Positions 41,062-49,489 are shown, counted from the stretch's first letter. The stretch is 64,000 nucleotides of DNA from Pseudomonas sp. (GCF_030690725.1 NZ_JAUYGD010000068.1:1-64000), one strand, 5' to 3'. Translations and numbers: made by a program. The notes: generated by a model from the sequence alone, not told the origin.

Positions 41062-41432
41062 TGCCGCGACTGGAACCTGGGATGGCGCGCATCCGCGTCA
41101 AGGACCTGCGCCTGCGCACCTACATTGGCATCAAGGAAGAGGAGATCAACAACAAGCAGGACGTGTTGATCAACCTGACTATCCTCTATCCCGCCGTGGA
41201 AGCGGTGCGTGATAACGATATCGACCACGCCCTCAACTACCGCACCATCACCAAGGCAGTGATTAGCCACGTCGAAGGCAACCGCTTCGCCTTGCTAGAG
41301 CGCCTGACCCAGGAAATCCTCGACCTGGTGATGGGAAATCAGGCGGTATGTTATGCCGAAGTGGAAGTGGACAAGCTGCACGCCCTGCGCTTTGCCGAAT
41401 CGGTGTCGATCACCCTCGCCGGGCACCGTTAA
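41061..41432 (+). CDS. folX: Dihydroneopterin triphosphate 2'-epimerase FolX
   Basis: The product is 123 residues. The tunnelling fold of the FolB/FolX family is seen in ARIRVKDLRLRTYIGIKEEE, INNKQDVLINLTILYPAVEA, DDIDHA-type NDIDHALNYRTITKAVISHV and VEVDKLHALRFAESVSITLA. The KQDVLIN and LNYRTITK forms favour FolX over the FolB aldolase. It epimerises dihydroneopterin triphosphate to dihydromonapterin triphosphate between the FolE and FolM steps. It is the last gene of the folM-folE-folX operon, starting within the folE stop. Confidence 0.93.
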   Translation: MPRLEPGMARIRVKDLRLRTYIGIKEEEINNKQDVLINLTILYPAVEAVRDNDIDHALNYRTITKAVISHVEGNRFALLERLTQEILDLVMGNQAVCYAEVEVDKLHALRFAESVSITLAGHR

Positions 41433-41555
41433 GCAACAGGCTGAAAAATTGCTCAGATGATTCCCGGTGCGTCCTGCGCCGGGTCGTTGCCGCCAGGCGG
41501 GCATGCTCTTATCATCGCCGCCACGCACTCCCGCCTGCCTTTAGAGAGCATCGCC

Positions 41556-41846
41556 ATGACCGAGCAAGAACGCCTCGAACTTGAAGCCGCCGCCTTTCGC
41601 AGCCTGGTGCAGCACCTGCGCTCACGCCCGGATGTGCAGAACATCGACATGATGAATCTCGCCGGTTTCTGCCGTAACTGCCTGTCCAAGTGGTTCAAGG
41701 CCGCCGCCGACGATATCGGTGTGGCCATCACCCCGGATGAGGCGCGTGAAGAGGTCTACGGCATGCCGTATGCCGAGTGGAAAGCCAAATACCAGAAGGA
41801 AGCCAGCGCCGAGCAGCAGGCCGCCTTCAGCAAAGGAAACAAGTAA
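41556..41846 (+). CDS. DUF1244 family protein
   Basis: The product is 96 residues from the ATG at 41556; the frame opens at 41457 without family similarity. DUF1244 features are strong: LEAAAFRSLVQHLRSRPDVQ, NIDMMNLAGFCRNCLSKWFK and REEVYGMPYAEWKAKYQ. The CxxC in GFCRNCLS could bind metal. The family is small, helical, dimeric and of unknown function, and conserved in Proteobacteria. The next ATG overlaps its stop (TAATG), so it is co-translated with the HopJ-like gene. The two are usual neighbours in Pseudomonas. Confidence 0.9.
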   Translation: MTEQERLELEAAAFRSLVQHLRSRPDVQNIDMMNLAGFCRNCLSKWFKAAADDIGVAITPDEAREEVYGMPYAEWKAKYQKEASAEQQAAFSKGNK

Positions 41847-42190
41847 TGAGCAACCTCACCGACTTTCGCGCCAAGCTGCGCGGCGAGCACTTCACCTTCG
41901 CCGAAACTCTGGCGTTTATCGCCGAGCACTACCAATACCAGCCCAGCGCCTTCAGCAATGGCAATGTGGCCAACGCGGCCGGGCAGAACGAAGGCTCGTG
42001 CAAAACCCTCGGTCTGGCCCTGCTCGAAGGCCTGAGCCTGGAAGAAACCCTGCTGTGCTTTGGCGAACATTACCGCAGCGTATTGGCCACCCCGAGCGGC
42101 AGCGACCACGGCAATATCCGCGCACTGATGGACACCGGCCTGACTGGTGTACGTTTCGAGCAACCGTCACTGCAGCGCAACAGTTTGTAA
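41846..42190 (+). CDS. HopJ-family protein
   Basis: The product is 114 residues. The HopJ pattern is complete: FAETLAFIAEHYQYQPSAFS, NGNVANAAGQNEGSCKTLGL, LLCFGEHYRSVLATPSGSDH and NIRALMDTGLTGVRF. The name comes from a P. syringae locus tested as a type III effector, but the family is widespread in non-pathogens and has no secretion signal here, so a housekeeping role is likelier. The start overlaps the DUF1244 stop. It is not followed by another gene of the operon. Confidence 0.9.
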   Translation: MSNLTDFRAKLRGEHFTFAETLAFIAEHYQYQPSAFSNGNVANAAGQNEGSCKTLGLALLEGLSLEETLLCFGEHYRSVLATPSGSDHGNIRALMDTGLTGVRFEQPSLQRNSL

Positions 42191-42375
42191 TCACTCGACA
42201 GACCAAGCGTGCAAGTTCTTGCGCAACTGTCGGCAAAAGCTGACAGACATCACACTTAAATCCCCCTATGCTGCGCGCCATTACTTGAACGAGAACACCA
42301 GGGAAGGTGCTCCGTGCAGCGTCATTGCCGCGCCTCCCCGGTTTCTCCAACCTTACCTGGCTTGGAGTCGCTGAA

Positions 42376-42963
42376 ATGCAGCAGACCTTGGTATGGAAAC
42401 CATGGCACAACCCCGGCGTGGAAAACCTGCGCCTGAACATCGATGAACACGGCATCAACGCCACCAGTCATCTGATGCAAAGCCTGCAAGGCCACAGCAT
42501 CGCTGCCACCTACGTGCTCAACTGCGACCCACGCTGGCGCTTTCGGCGCCTGTGGCTGAAGGTCGACAACCACGGCCAACGCAGCCTCAACCTCAAGCGC
42601 GATATCCGTGGCAACTGGTTCCACAACGGCGAACCACGCCCGGACCTCAGCGAATGCCAGCAGGTGATGCTCTCCGAATCGCCTTTTACCCACACCCCAG
42701 CCCTGCAGCGCTGCGCCCTGGAAACCGGGCAGAGCGAACTGATGCAAGTCGCCTACGTCGACCTGCTGACGCTCAAGGTGGAAGCACGCAGCCAGCGCTA
42801 CCAGCGCCTGCGCGAAGAAGGCGGGAGAACCCTGTACCGCAGCGAAGCGCAGGGCAAAAAGAGCAGCGAACTGACCGTCGACGAGCATGCCCTGCTGGTC
42901 AAAGCCAGCGATCAGTTTCTGCGCATGAGTTCGCGGGATTTGAAGTTGAATACTTGGGTCTAA
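42376..42963 (+). CDS. Putative glycolipid-binding (DUF1089-like) protein
   Basis: The product is 195 residues from the ATG at 42376. It has a beta-rich N-terminal half (LVWKPWHNPGVENLRLNIDE; ATYVLNCDPRWRFRRLWLKV; LNLKRDIRGNWFHNGEPRPD) that matches the putative glycolipid-binding family, a single-domain lipocalin-like fold. Then come LSESPFTHTPALQRCALETG and VDLLTLKVEARSQRYQRL. No signal peptide is present. The biochemical role is unproven. It stands alone, with a strong bidirectional terminator after it. Confidence 0.78.
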   Translation: MQQTLVWKPWHNPGVENLRLNIDEHGINATSHLMQSLQGHSIAATYVLNCDPRWRFRRLWLKVDNHGQRSLNLKRDIRGNWFHNGEPRPDLSECQQVMLSESPFTHTPALQRCALETGQSELMQVAYVDLLTLKVEARSQRYQRLREEGGRTLYRSEAQGKKSSELTVDEHALLVKASDQFLRMSSRDLKLNTWV

Positions 42964-42980
42964 GCAGACAGCAGATAGAA

Positions 42981-43007
42981 AAAAGCCTCGAATCAATCGA
43001 GGCTTTT
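42981..43007. terminator. Bidirectional intrinsic terminator
   Basis: AAAAGCCTCGA (42981-42991) and TCGAGGCTTTT (42997-43007) form an 11-bp perfect stem with a 5-base loop and U-runs on both strands. It lies between the convergent glycolipid-binding-like gene and trxB, and serves both. Confidence 0.9.
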
Positions 43008-43020
43008 GGCATTCTCAGAC

Positions 43021-43968
43021 CTACTGACCGTCGAGATAACGCTCCACATCCAGCGCCGCCATGCAGCCGGCCCCGGCCGAGGTGATCGCCTGGCGGTAGA
43101 CGTGATCAGCCACATCGCCGGCAGCAAAAACGCCCGGTACGCTGGTGGCGGTAGCATTGCCTTCACGGCCGCCGTTGACCACCAGATAGCCGTCCTTCAG
43201 CGCCAGTTGCCCCTCGAACAACGAGGTGTTCGGCGTATGGCCGATGGCGACGAACAGGCCGTCAACGCTCAGCTCATCAAAGCTGCCATCGTTGTTCTTC
43301 ACCCGCACGCAGGTCACGCCCATGTTGTTGCCGAGCACTTCATCCACCTCGGCATTCAGCTTGAGGACGATCTTGCCTTCGGCGACCCGCGCCTGCAGCT
43401 TGTCCTGCAGAATTTTCTCGGCGCGGAAGGTTTCACGGCGATGCACCAGGGTCACCTTGCTGGCGATATTGGCCAGGTACAGCGCCTCTTCCACCGCAGT
43501 ATTGCCGCCACCGACCACCGCTACATCGCGGTTGCGGTAGAAGAAACCATCGCAAGTGGCGCAAGCGGAAACACCCTTGCCCATAAAGCTTTCTTCACTT
43601 GGCAGCCCCAGGTAACGGGCGCTGGCACCGGTGGCGATAATCAACGCATCGCAGCTGTAAGTGCCACTGTCGCCAACCAGGGTGAACGGCTTGCCGGCCA
43701 GGTCCACGGCATTGATATGGTCGTAAACAATTTCCGTCTCGAAGCGCTCGGCATGCTCCTGCATGCGCTGCATCAGCGCAGGGCCAGTCAAGCCATGCAC
43801 ATCACCCGGCCAGTTATCCACCTCGGTGGTGGTGGTCAGTTGGCCGCCGGCCTGCAGGCCGGTGATCAGCAGCGGCTTAAGATTGGCCCGTGCGGCGTAG
43901 ACCGCAGCGCTGTAGCCGGCAGGGCCGGAGCCCAGAATGATCACGCGGGCATGACGATCAGCAGACAT
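43021..43968 (-). CDS. trxB: Thioredoxin reductase TrxB
   Basis: The product is 315 residues from the ATG at 43968, with GAGGAG seven bases upstream; a TTG at 43971 is one codon earlier and is not preferred. The FAD motif is VIILGSGPAGYSAAVYAARA, the NADPH motif VAVVGGGNTAVEEALYLANI, and the redox pair is CATC (about residues 136-139). The C-terminal GVFAAGDVADHVYRQAITSA is typical. It reduces thioredoxin with NADPH in the cytosol. It is divergent from cysZ (269 bp), a conserved Pseudomonas arrangement. It ends next to the bidirectional terminator. Confidence 0.97.
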   Translation of the reverse strand: MSADRHARVIILGSGPAGYSAAVYAARANLKPLLITGLQAGGQLTTTTEVDNWPGDVHGLTGPALMQRMQEHAERFETEIVYDHINAVDLAGKPFTLVGDSGTYSCDALIIATGASARYLGLPSEESFMGKGVSACATCDGFFYRNRDVAVVGGGNTAVEEALYLANIASKVTLVHRRETFRAEKILQDKLQARVAEGKIVLKLNAEVDEVLGNNMGVTCVRVKNNDGSFDELSVDGLFVAIGHTPNTSLFEGQLALKDGYLVVNGGREGNATATSVPGVFAAGDVADHVYRQAITSAGAGCMAALDVERYLDGQ

Positions 43969-44236
43969 CAACAGCTCCTCCCGGCAATGCCGGCAGCAAT
44001 AAAAAGGGACTTTCGCGAGGACCTAGGGGAAGGTAATAAGGTCGAAAGCCCCACAAAGGGATGCTGCGCAGCCTATGCCTGCCCGACGCACTGCGGAAAT
44101 ATGCTTTGCCAATACTGTGCATAGGCAAGCGCTATAAGCGCACACCGGCAATCGTTAGCGCCCGTTGCAGAGGCTTTCACCTGCCACACAAAGCCGGTAA
44201 GGTCGGCGCGACTTCAACCTCGCGGAGACTCTCCCC

Positions 44237-44989
44237 ATGCCCGCTCCCGTACTGACCGGCCCGCAATACCTCAGCGAAGGCCTGAAACTGGTGCTGAGCC
44301 CTGGCCTGCGGCTGTTTGTGCTGCTGCCCCTGACGATCAACCTGATCCTGTTTATTGGCCTGATTTACCTGGCCTTGCAGCAGTTCGGCGGCTGGGTCGA
44401 TACCTTTATGCCCAGCCTGCCGAGCTGGCTGAGCTTTCTTGAATACGTGCTGTGGCCGCTGTTTGTGGTGCTGGTACTGCTGATGGTGTTTTTCAGCTTC
44501 ACCCTACTGGCCAATATCATCGCTGCGCCGTTTAACGGCTTTCTTGCGGAGAAGGTCGAGGTGGTGGTGCGCGGCGAAGACCCGTTCCCAGCCTTCCGCT
44601 GGGGCGAACTGATTGAAATGGTGCCACGCACCCTGGGCCGCGAAATGCGCAAGCTGGGCTACTTTCTGCCGCGCGCCATTGGCCTGCTGATCCTGAGCTT
44701 TATCCCGGTGGTCAACCTGATCGCGGCGCCGCTGTGGCTGCTATTTGGCGTATGGATGATGGCGATTCAGTACATCGACTACCCGGCAGACAACAACAAG
44801 ATGAGCTGGCAGGACATGCTCGCCTGGCTGCGGGAAAAGCGCTGGCAGAGCCTTGGATTTGGCGGCATCACCTATGCAGCGCTGTTGGTGCCAGGACTGA
44901 ATATCCTGATGATGCCGGCAGCCGTGGCTGGCGCCACGGTGTTCTGGGTGCGTGAACGCCAGGAGCAGGCGCTCACGCCCGCCCCCTGA
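44237..44989 (+). CDS. cysZ: Sulfate transporter CysZ
   Basis: The product is 250 residues. It has long hydrophobic segments at about 25-47, 72-98, 145-172 and 205-230, with CysZ hallmarks GPQYLSEGLKLVLSPGLRLF, LLANIIAAPFNGFLAEKVE, VPRTLGREMRKLGYFLPRAI and MAIQYIDYPADNNKMSWQDM. CysZ carries sulfate into the cell for cysteine synthesis and is inhibited by sulfite in characterised members. The gene is divergent from trxB. The 3' side ends in a repeat-rich gap. Confidence 0.93.
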   Translation: MPAPVLTGPQYLSEGLKLVLSPGLRLFVLLPLTINLILFIGLIYLALQQFGGWVDTFMPSLPSWLSFLEYVLWPLFVVLVLLMVFFSFTLLANIIAAPFNGFLAEKVEVVVRGEDPFPAFRWGELIEMVPRTLGREMRKLGYFLPRAIGLLILSFIPVVNLIAAPLWLLFGVWMMAIQYIDYPADNNKMSWQDMLAWLREKRWQSLGFGGITYAALLVPGLNILMMPAAVAGATVFWVRERQEQALTPAP

Positions 44990-45005
44990 GTCCTTTCGCT
45001 GCAGG

Positions 45006-45146
45006 CTAGTGTCGTATCAACGATCAAGTATCGTGGAGCCCCATGCGGCGTTAGCCAACGGGTTGTAGGAGCCGGCCATGCCGGCGATTCGCACGCATGG
45101 CGTGCTCCTACAGGTTTGCAACAGTTGAACCCTGTCATGACACTAG
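45006..45146. repeat. 141-bp MITE-like element with 8-bp terminal inverted repeats
   Basis: CTAGTGTC (45006-45013) and GACACTAG (45139-45146) are perfect inverted ends. The interior has a TGTAGGAGC/GCTCCTACA hairpin of the common Pseudomonas REP type. The right end contains the stop codon (TAG) of the gene that ends at 45143, so the insertion may have trimmed or supplied that stop. The 8-bp ends are short, so the call is tentative. Confidence 0.45.
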
Positions 45147-46264
45147 TTGCGCTCCAGTACCACGCGCAGCGCCTGCATCGAAGCCTGGGATTCACGCTCG
45201 ATACGCCGACTCAGCAGCAGGCGGTTGGCCAGGCGCATCAGCGCACCGTCGAAACCGTATTCCAGGGTGCGGACAAACTCGCAACCGCCCTCCACTTCTA
45301 TGCATTCGTAGGTCAGCAGCAGCCCCAGGCCGTGATCGCCTCGGGCGCTGGCCTGCCAGCGGCGTGCCGGCTGGTAGTCGAGCACATCCCAGCGCAGATG
45401 GCCGGCGCGGCCACCGGCGTGGATATCTTCCTCAAATACTTCACCGGCGAGCAACGCGCCCTCGCGGCCCCCATCACTTACATAGATGCGTAACGACGAC
45501 GGGTGCCATTCGGGCCAATGCGCCGGGGCGGCGGCATAGCTCAGCACCGCGTCCGCAGGGCGGGCGATATGCACGCGATGCTGCTGGCGGTTCTGCTGAT
45601 ACGTCGGCTCCGGCTCCCAGTGCAGGGTGCCGTACAGCCAGTCCATCAGCGGATGGACGATGCCGAAGTTGCGCGAATGCATCAGCTCACGGCGATGGTG
45701 CAACGCATGCAGGCGGCGCATCTGGCGAATCCACGGCAACCGCGCGACAGGGTGCTCGGCCGGTAGATGCTCGCAGGCATGCACCACCTCGTAGCTCATA
45801 TACCCCAGCAGCATGCTGCCGACGAACAGCGCCGCCAGGTTGCCGTCGAGGTGCGCCAACAGCCACCAGATGCCCAGCAGCGGCAGGCTATAGAGCACGA
45901 TCAGCCAGGCGGGAAAGAGGATCACCCGCCAGTCACGCGGCGTCTCGTAGCGCATCTGGCCTTCGATGAAAAAGCTGTGGTGATCGCCGGTGTGGCGCTT
46001 GTAGAACAGCTGGCCGAAGCGCGTCTTGTTGTGCCCCAGACGCTTGTGCACCTGGTACTCGCCCCAGCTGAAGAACACCAGAGTCAGCGGTACCAGCAGC
46101 CACTGCCAGAGCGCCACCGCGTCCAGCGTGCGCCACAGCAGGCTTATACAAGTCAGGCCGTAGGCCAACACAAAGCCGGCATGCAGCCAGGGGTTGTACA
46201 GCGGGTGGATGGCATCCCGATAACGTGTGCGGAAAGCCTGGGCATTGTCGTTGTTATAGGCCAC
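45143..46264 (-). CDS. Fatty-acid hydroxylase / SRPBCC fusion protein
   Basis: The product is 373 residues. The start is GTG at 46264, seven bases after AGGAG. The N-terminal 210 residues form a membrane-bound di-iron hydroxylase domain: hydrophobic segments about 25-65 and 110-155, and the His clusters EYQVHKRLGH, HTGDHHSFF and HALHHRRELMHSRNFG, as in the sterol desaturase/fatty acid hydroxylase superfamily. From about 230, HRVHIARPADAVLSYAAAPA and the following strands form an SRPBCC (START-like) hydrophobic-ligand domain. This order joins a membrane oxygenase to a lipid-binding pocket. A LysR gene is divergent 82 bp away and probably regulates it. The substrate is unknown. Confidence 0.82.
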   Translation of the reverse strand: MAYNNDNAQAFRTRYRDAIHPLYNPWLHAGFVLAYGLTCISLLWRTLDAVALWQWLLVPLTLVFFSWGEYQVHKRLGHNKTRFGQLFYKRHTGDHHSFFIEGQMRYETPRDWRVILFPAWLIVLYSLPLLGIWWLLAHLDGNLAALFVGSMLLGYMSYEVVHACEHLPAEHPVARLPWIRQMRRLHALHHRRELMHSRNFGIVHPLMDWLYGTLHWEPEPTYQQNRQQHRVHIARPADAVLSYAAAPAHWPEWHPSSLRIYVSDGGREGALLAGEVFEEDIHAGGRAGHLRWDVLDYQPARRWQASARGDHGLGLLLTYECIEVEGGCEFVRTLEYGFDGALMRLANRLLLSRRIERESQASMQALRVVLERN

Positions 46265-46346
46265 GGCATGACTCCTGTGCGGATTGACAGCAGTCTAGGC
46301 GCGGCCAGATCATTCCGATAATGGATATTCAGAAAGAGCATTATTC

Positions 46347-47249
46347 TTGATAACGAATTTGCGTCAGCTCGACCTCAACCTGCTGCTGGTCTTCGATGCG
46401 CTGATGCAGGAAGGCAACCTGACCCGCGCTGCCGAACGCCTGCACCTGAGCCAGTCGACGGTGAGCAACGCCCTCGCCCGCCTACGCCAGCAACTGGGTG
46501 AAGAGCTGTTCCTGCGCACCGCCCGTGGCCTGACCCCCACCGCCCGCGCCCAGGCTCTGTATGTGCCGGTGCGCCAGGCGCTGCGCCTGCTGCAGACAGG
46601 ACTGGGCCCGGCCGAGCCGTTTGACCCGCAAACGCCGCATGCCTTCAGCCTGTCGCTTAACGACTACGCGCAAGCCGCGCTGCTGCCCATGTTGCAGGCG
46701 CATCTGACGCGAGTCGCCGCACAGGTCGAGCTGCTGGTGCAAGCCGATGATGCCGACAGCCTGGTGCAGCGTTTGGAAAGCGGCGCGCTGGACCTGGCCA
46801 TCGACTACCTGCACTTCGATTCGCCCGACCTGCATTACGCGCCGCTGCGCGAAGAACCGCTGGTGGCCATCGGCCGCGCCGGCCACCCAGCCTTTGCCGG
46901 CGGGCTGAGCCTTGAGGATTACCAGCAGGCGCGGCATATCACGGTAACCCCACGCGCCGGACGTGGCTCGCCGCTGGAAATCGTCCTCGGCTCGGCCAGG
47001 GTGCGCCGGCAGGCGGCGCTGCATCTACCCAACTACCTGCCGATCCCAGCCATCGTCGCTCAAACCGACCTGCTCGGCACCGTGCCCGCGCGTCTGGCCG
47101 AAGCCTTCGCTCCGGTGCATGCGCTGGAAATCGCGCCGCTGCCCTTCGATATGCCGCCGGTGCAGGTCAGCTTGATCTGGCATCAGCAACAGCACCTCGA
47201 CCCGGCGCACACCTGGCTGCGCCAACAGCTGATCGAACTGCTCGACTGA
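46347..47249 (+). CDS. LysR-family transcriptional regulator (NodD-like)
   Basis: The product is 300 residues. The only in-frame start that gives the family N-terminus (LRQLDLNLLLVFDALMQEGN) is a TTG at 46347, which I chose; AGAAAGAG lies upstream. The helix-turn-helix is LTRAAERLHLSQSTVSNALA. The effector domain starts about residue 95 (FSLSLNDYAQAALLPMLQAH) and resembles the NodD/LeuO/PA-type subgroup. It is divergent from the hydroxylase/SRPBCC gene with an 82-bp shared promoter region, so that gene is the likely target. The downstream glycosyltransferase is 58 bp away on the same strand and may be co-transcribed. Confidence 0.88.
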   Translation: MITNLRQLDLNLLLVFDALMQEGNLTRAAERLHLSQSTVSNALARLRQQLGEELFLRTARGLTPTARAQALYVPVRQALRLLQTGLGPAEPFDPQTPHAFSLSLNDYAQAALLPMLQAHLTRVAAQVELLVQADDADSLVQRLESGALDLAIDYLHFDSPDLHYAPLREEPLVAIGRAGHPAFAGGLSLEDYQQARHITVTPRAGRGSPLEIVLGSARVRRQAALHLPNYLPIPAIVAQTDLLGTVPARLAEAFAPVHALEIAPLPFDMPPVQVSLIWHQQQHLDPAHTWLRQQLIELLD

Positions 47250-47307
47250 AATACAAACGCAACCAAAGCGTCACAGTCATTACATAGCGGCAGCGGAGAC
47301 TGCTGCC

Positions 47308-48486
47308 ATGAGCACAGCTTCCCTGCATATCGCGCTGATCAGCGAAACCTTCCCGCCGGAAATCAACGGCGTAGCCAATACCCTCGGGCGCCTGGTCGAG
47401 GGCTTGCGTGGCCATGGCCATCGCGTGCAACTGGTACGTCCGCGACAAAGCGTCGACCCGCGCGGCGCGGTCGATCAGGACCTGCTGCTGACCCGTGGCT
47501 GGCCGCTGCCCGGCTACCCCGGTTTGCAGTGGGGTCAGTCGTCGATGCACAAGCTGCTGCGCAACTGGCAACGGCAGCGCCCGGATGTGCTGTATATCGC
47601 CACTGAAGGCCCGTTGGGTCTGTCCGCCCTGCGCGCCGCGCGGCGTTTGCAGATTCCGGTGGTCAGCGGTTTTCACACCAACTTTCAGCAATACACCGGG
47701 CATTACGGCTTTGGCCTGTTAACCCGCCTGCTGACCAATTACCTGCGCTGGTTCCATAACCGCTCGCAGATGACCCTGGTGCCCAGCGTCAGCCAGCAGA
47801 TCGAGTTGCAGCGGCGTGGCTTCGACAATCTGGAACTGCTCTCAAGGGGCGTCGACAGCCAGCTGTTCCACCCGGCCAAACGCTGCACAGCTTTGCGCGA
47901 GCGCTGGGGCCTGGCGGAACAGGACATCGCCATCCTGCATGTCGGCCGTCTGGCCGCAGAAAAGAACCTGGTCCTGCTCAGCAAGAGCTTTCAGGCGCTG
48001 CAACAGGCGCACCCGCAGCGGCGGCTGAAACTGATTCTGGTCGGCGACGGCCCGCAGCGCGCCAGCCTGCAGCAGCAACTACCGGATGCAGTGTTCTGCG
48101 GCCTGCAGCGCGGCGAAGCGCTGGCTGCGCATTACGCCTCAGGCGATCTGTTTGTGTTTCCCAGCCTGTCGGAAACCTTCGGCAATGTGGTGCTCGAAGC
48201 CCTGGCTTCCGGGCTTGGCGTGGTGGCGTTTGATCAGGCGGCGGCTGCGCAACATATCCGCCACGGGCATAACGGCGCGTTGGCAGTGGCCGAGGACGAA
48301 CAAGGCTTTATCGACGCCGCCAGCTGGTTGCTGACCGACCACGAGGGCCTGCGCCGGGTGCGCCTGAATGCCCGGCTACATGCCTCGCGCCAGGGCTGGC
48401 CGGCGATTGTCGAGCTGTTCGAGCAGCATCTACGTACTGCCATGCAACCAGTAGCGGAGCTGCCGGCCGGCAGAACGCAGCATTGA
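47308..48486 (+). CDS. GT4-type glycosyltransferase (mannosyltransferase MgtA-like)
   Basis: The product is 392 residues with GT-B fold. The N-terminal acceptor half starts LHIALISETFPPEINGVANT, typical of GDP-mannose-dependent alpha-mannosyltransferases. The donor half has VGRLAAEKNLVLLSKSFQAL and the E-x7-E-like LSETFGNVVLEALASGL near residues 288-304. HTNFQQYTGHYGF matches the same subfamily. It probably adds a mannose or glucose to a lipid or polysaccharide at the inner face of the membrane; donor and acceptor cannot be told. Tandem repeats follow its stop. Confidence 0.88.
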   Translation: MSTASLHIALISETFPPEINGVANTLGRLVEGLRGHGHRVQLVRPRQSVDPRGAVDQDLLLTRGWPLPGYPGLQWGQSSMHKLLRNWQRQRPDVLYIATEGPLGLSALRAARRLQIPVVSGFHTNFQQYTGHYGFGLLTRLLTNYLRWFHNRSQMTLVPSVSQQIELQRRGFDNLELLSRGVDSQLFHPAKRCTALRERWGLAEQDIAILHVGRLAAEKNLVLLSKSFQALQQAHPQRRLKLILVGDGPQRASLQQQLPDAVFCGLQRGEALAAHYASGDLFVFPSLSETFGNVVLEALASGLGVVAFDQAAAAQHIRHGHNGALAVAEDEQGFIDAASWLLTDHEGLRRVRLNARLHASRQGWPAIVELFEQHLRTAMQPVAELPAGRTQH

Positions 48487-48507
48487 CGCCCCTGTAGGCG
48501 CGGGCAC

Positions 48508-48786
48508 CGCAGCCCGGATAAGCCCCGGCGCAATCCGGGGAGCAATCATCTCCCAACTCGCAGACCACTTCGCAGTCATCCATCCCCGGACTGCGCTGCG
48601 CTTGTTCGGGCTACGGGTTGAAACGGACAGATCCGCTCCTACAACAGCACCGTAGCCCGGATAAGCCTTAGCGCAATCCGGGAAACAATCACCATCCTAC
48701 TCACAGGCCACTGCGCAAACATCCAACCCCGGACTGCGCTGCGCTTGTTCGGGCTACGGGTTGAAACGGAAAGCTCCGTTCCTACA
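48508..48786. repeat. Two tandem copies of the GTAGCCCGG repeat, period 143 bp
   Basis: Copy 1 runs 48508-48650 and copy 2 48651-48786. Both read CGnAGCCCGGATAAGC, GCGCAATCCGGG, a divergent centre, CCCCGGACTGCGCTGCGCTT, GTTCGGGCTACGGGTTGAAA and TCCTACAAC. Each folds into a long hairpin of the same family as 29764-29842. Copy 2 overlaps the last codons of sfsA. Two tandem copies suggest recent local duplication. Confidence 0.8.
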
Positions 48787-49489
48787 ACCGCACATCCAGA
48801 CGCTTGATCAACCGCACTTCCTGCGCGCTGATCACCGCACCATAGGCCAACACCTCAACACCGGCGCTCACCGCCTCACGCAACGCAGCGGCATAGGCTG
48901 GGTCGATTTCATCGGCTGGGCGCACCGCGTCGATGTCCGTCAGGTTCACGCAATACAGCTGCACCGCGCGAATCCCTTCACGGGCCAGTGCCGCCAGTTC
49001 GCGCAGGTGTTTGCTGCCGCGCTCGGTGCGCGCATCGGGAAAGGCGGCGACGCGGCTATCGGCGAACCCCAGGGTGACGCTCTTAACTTCGACGAACGCC
49101 ACGCCTGTGGGGTAGTCCAGACGAAAGTCGATCCGGCTGCGCTCCTGACCGTAAGGCACTTCGCGCTTGAGGCTGGTAAAGCCGTTTAGCTCGGTGATCA
49201 GTCCAGCATTTAGCGCCTCTTCCACCAGGGCATTAGCCCGCCCGGTATTGATCACCGCCAAACGCCCGTGCGGTGTCTCGCCGATCTCCCAGGTGCCCGG
49301 CAGCTTGCGTTTGGGGTCGTTGCTGCGGCTGAACCAGATGCGCGCGCCCTCGCTCATGCAGTTGAGCATCGAGCCGGTATTGGCGCAGTGGATGGTCAGC
49401 CGCTCGCCGCTGGCGCTCTCGATATCGGCGAGAAAGCGCTTGTAGCGGCGCAGCAGGCGCCCTTCTTCCAGCGGCGGCTCAAACTGCAT
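48782..49489 (-). CDS. sfsA: Sugar fermentation stimulation protein SfsA
   Basis: The product is 235 residues. SfsA features are LEEGRLLRRYKRFLADIESA, HCANTGSMLNCMSEGARIWF and FVEVKSVTLGFADSRVAAFP, DARTERGSKHLRELAALARE. The fold has an OB-like domain and a nuclease-like domain; DNA binding or nuclease activity is suggested in the literature. The start overlaps the aminotransferase gene by 11 bp, so the two are co-transcribed. The 3' end lies within the tandem repeat. Confidence 0.94.
   Translation of the reverse strand: MQFEPPLEEGRLLRRYKRFLADIESASGERLTIHCANTGSMLNCMSEGARIWFSRSNDPKRKLPGTWEIGETPHGRLAVINTGRANALVEEALNAGLITELNGFTSLKREVPYGQERSRIDFRLDYPTGVAFVEVKSVTLGFADSRVAAFPDARTERGSKHLRELAALAREGIRAVQLYCVNLTDIDAVRPADEIDPAYAAALREAVSAGVEVLAYGAVISAQEVRLIKRLDVRL

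Noticed and set aside
41846..42190. HopJ-like protein as a type III effector
   Set aside because: The family is widespread in bacteria without type III secretion, there is no secretion context here, and it is coupled to DUF1244.
48508..48786. CRISPR-like array
   Set aside because: There are only two copies of a 143-bp palindromic unit, without short identical repeats and unique spacers, and no cas genes in the window.
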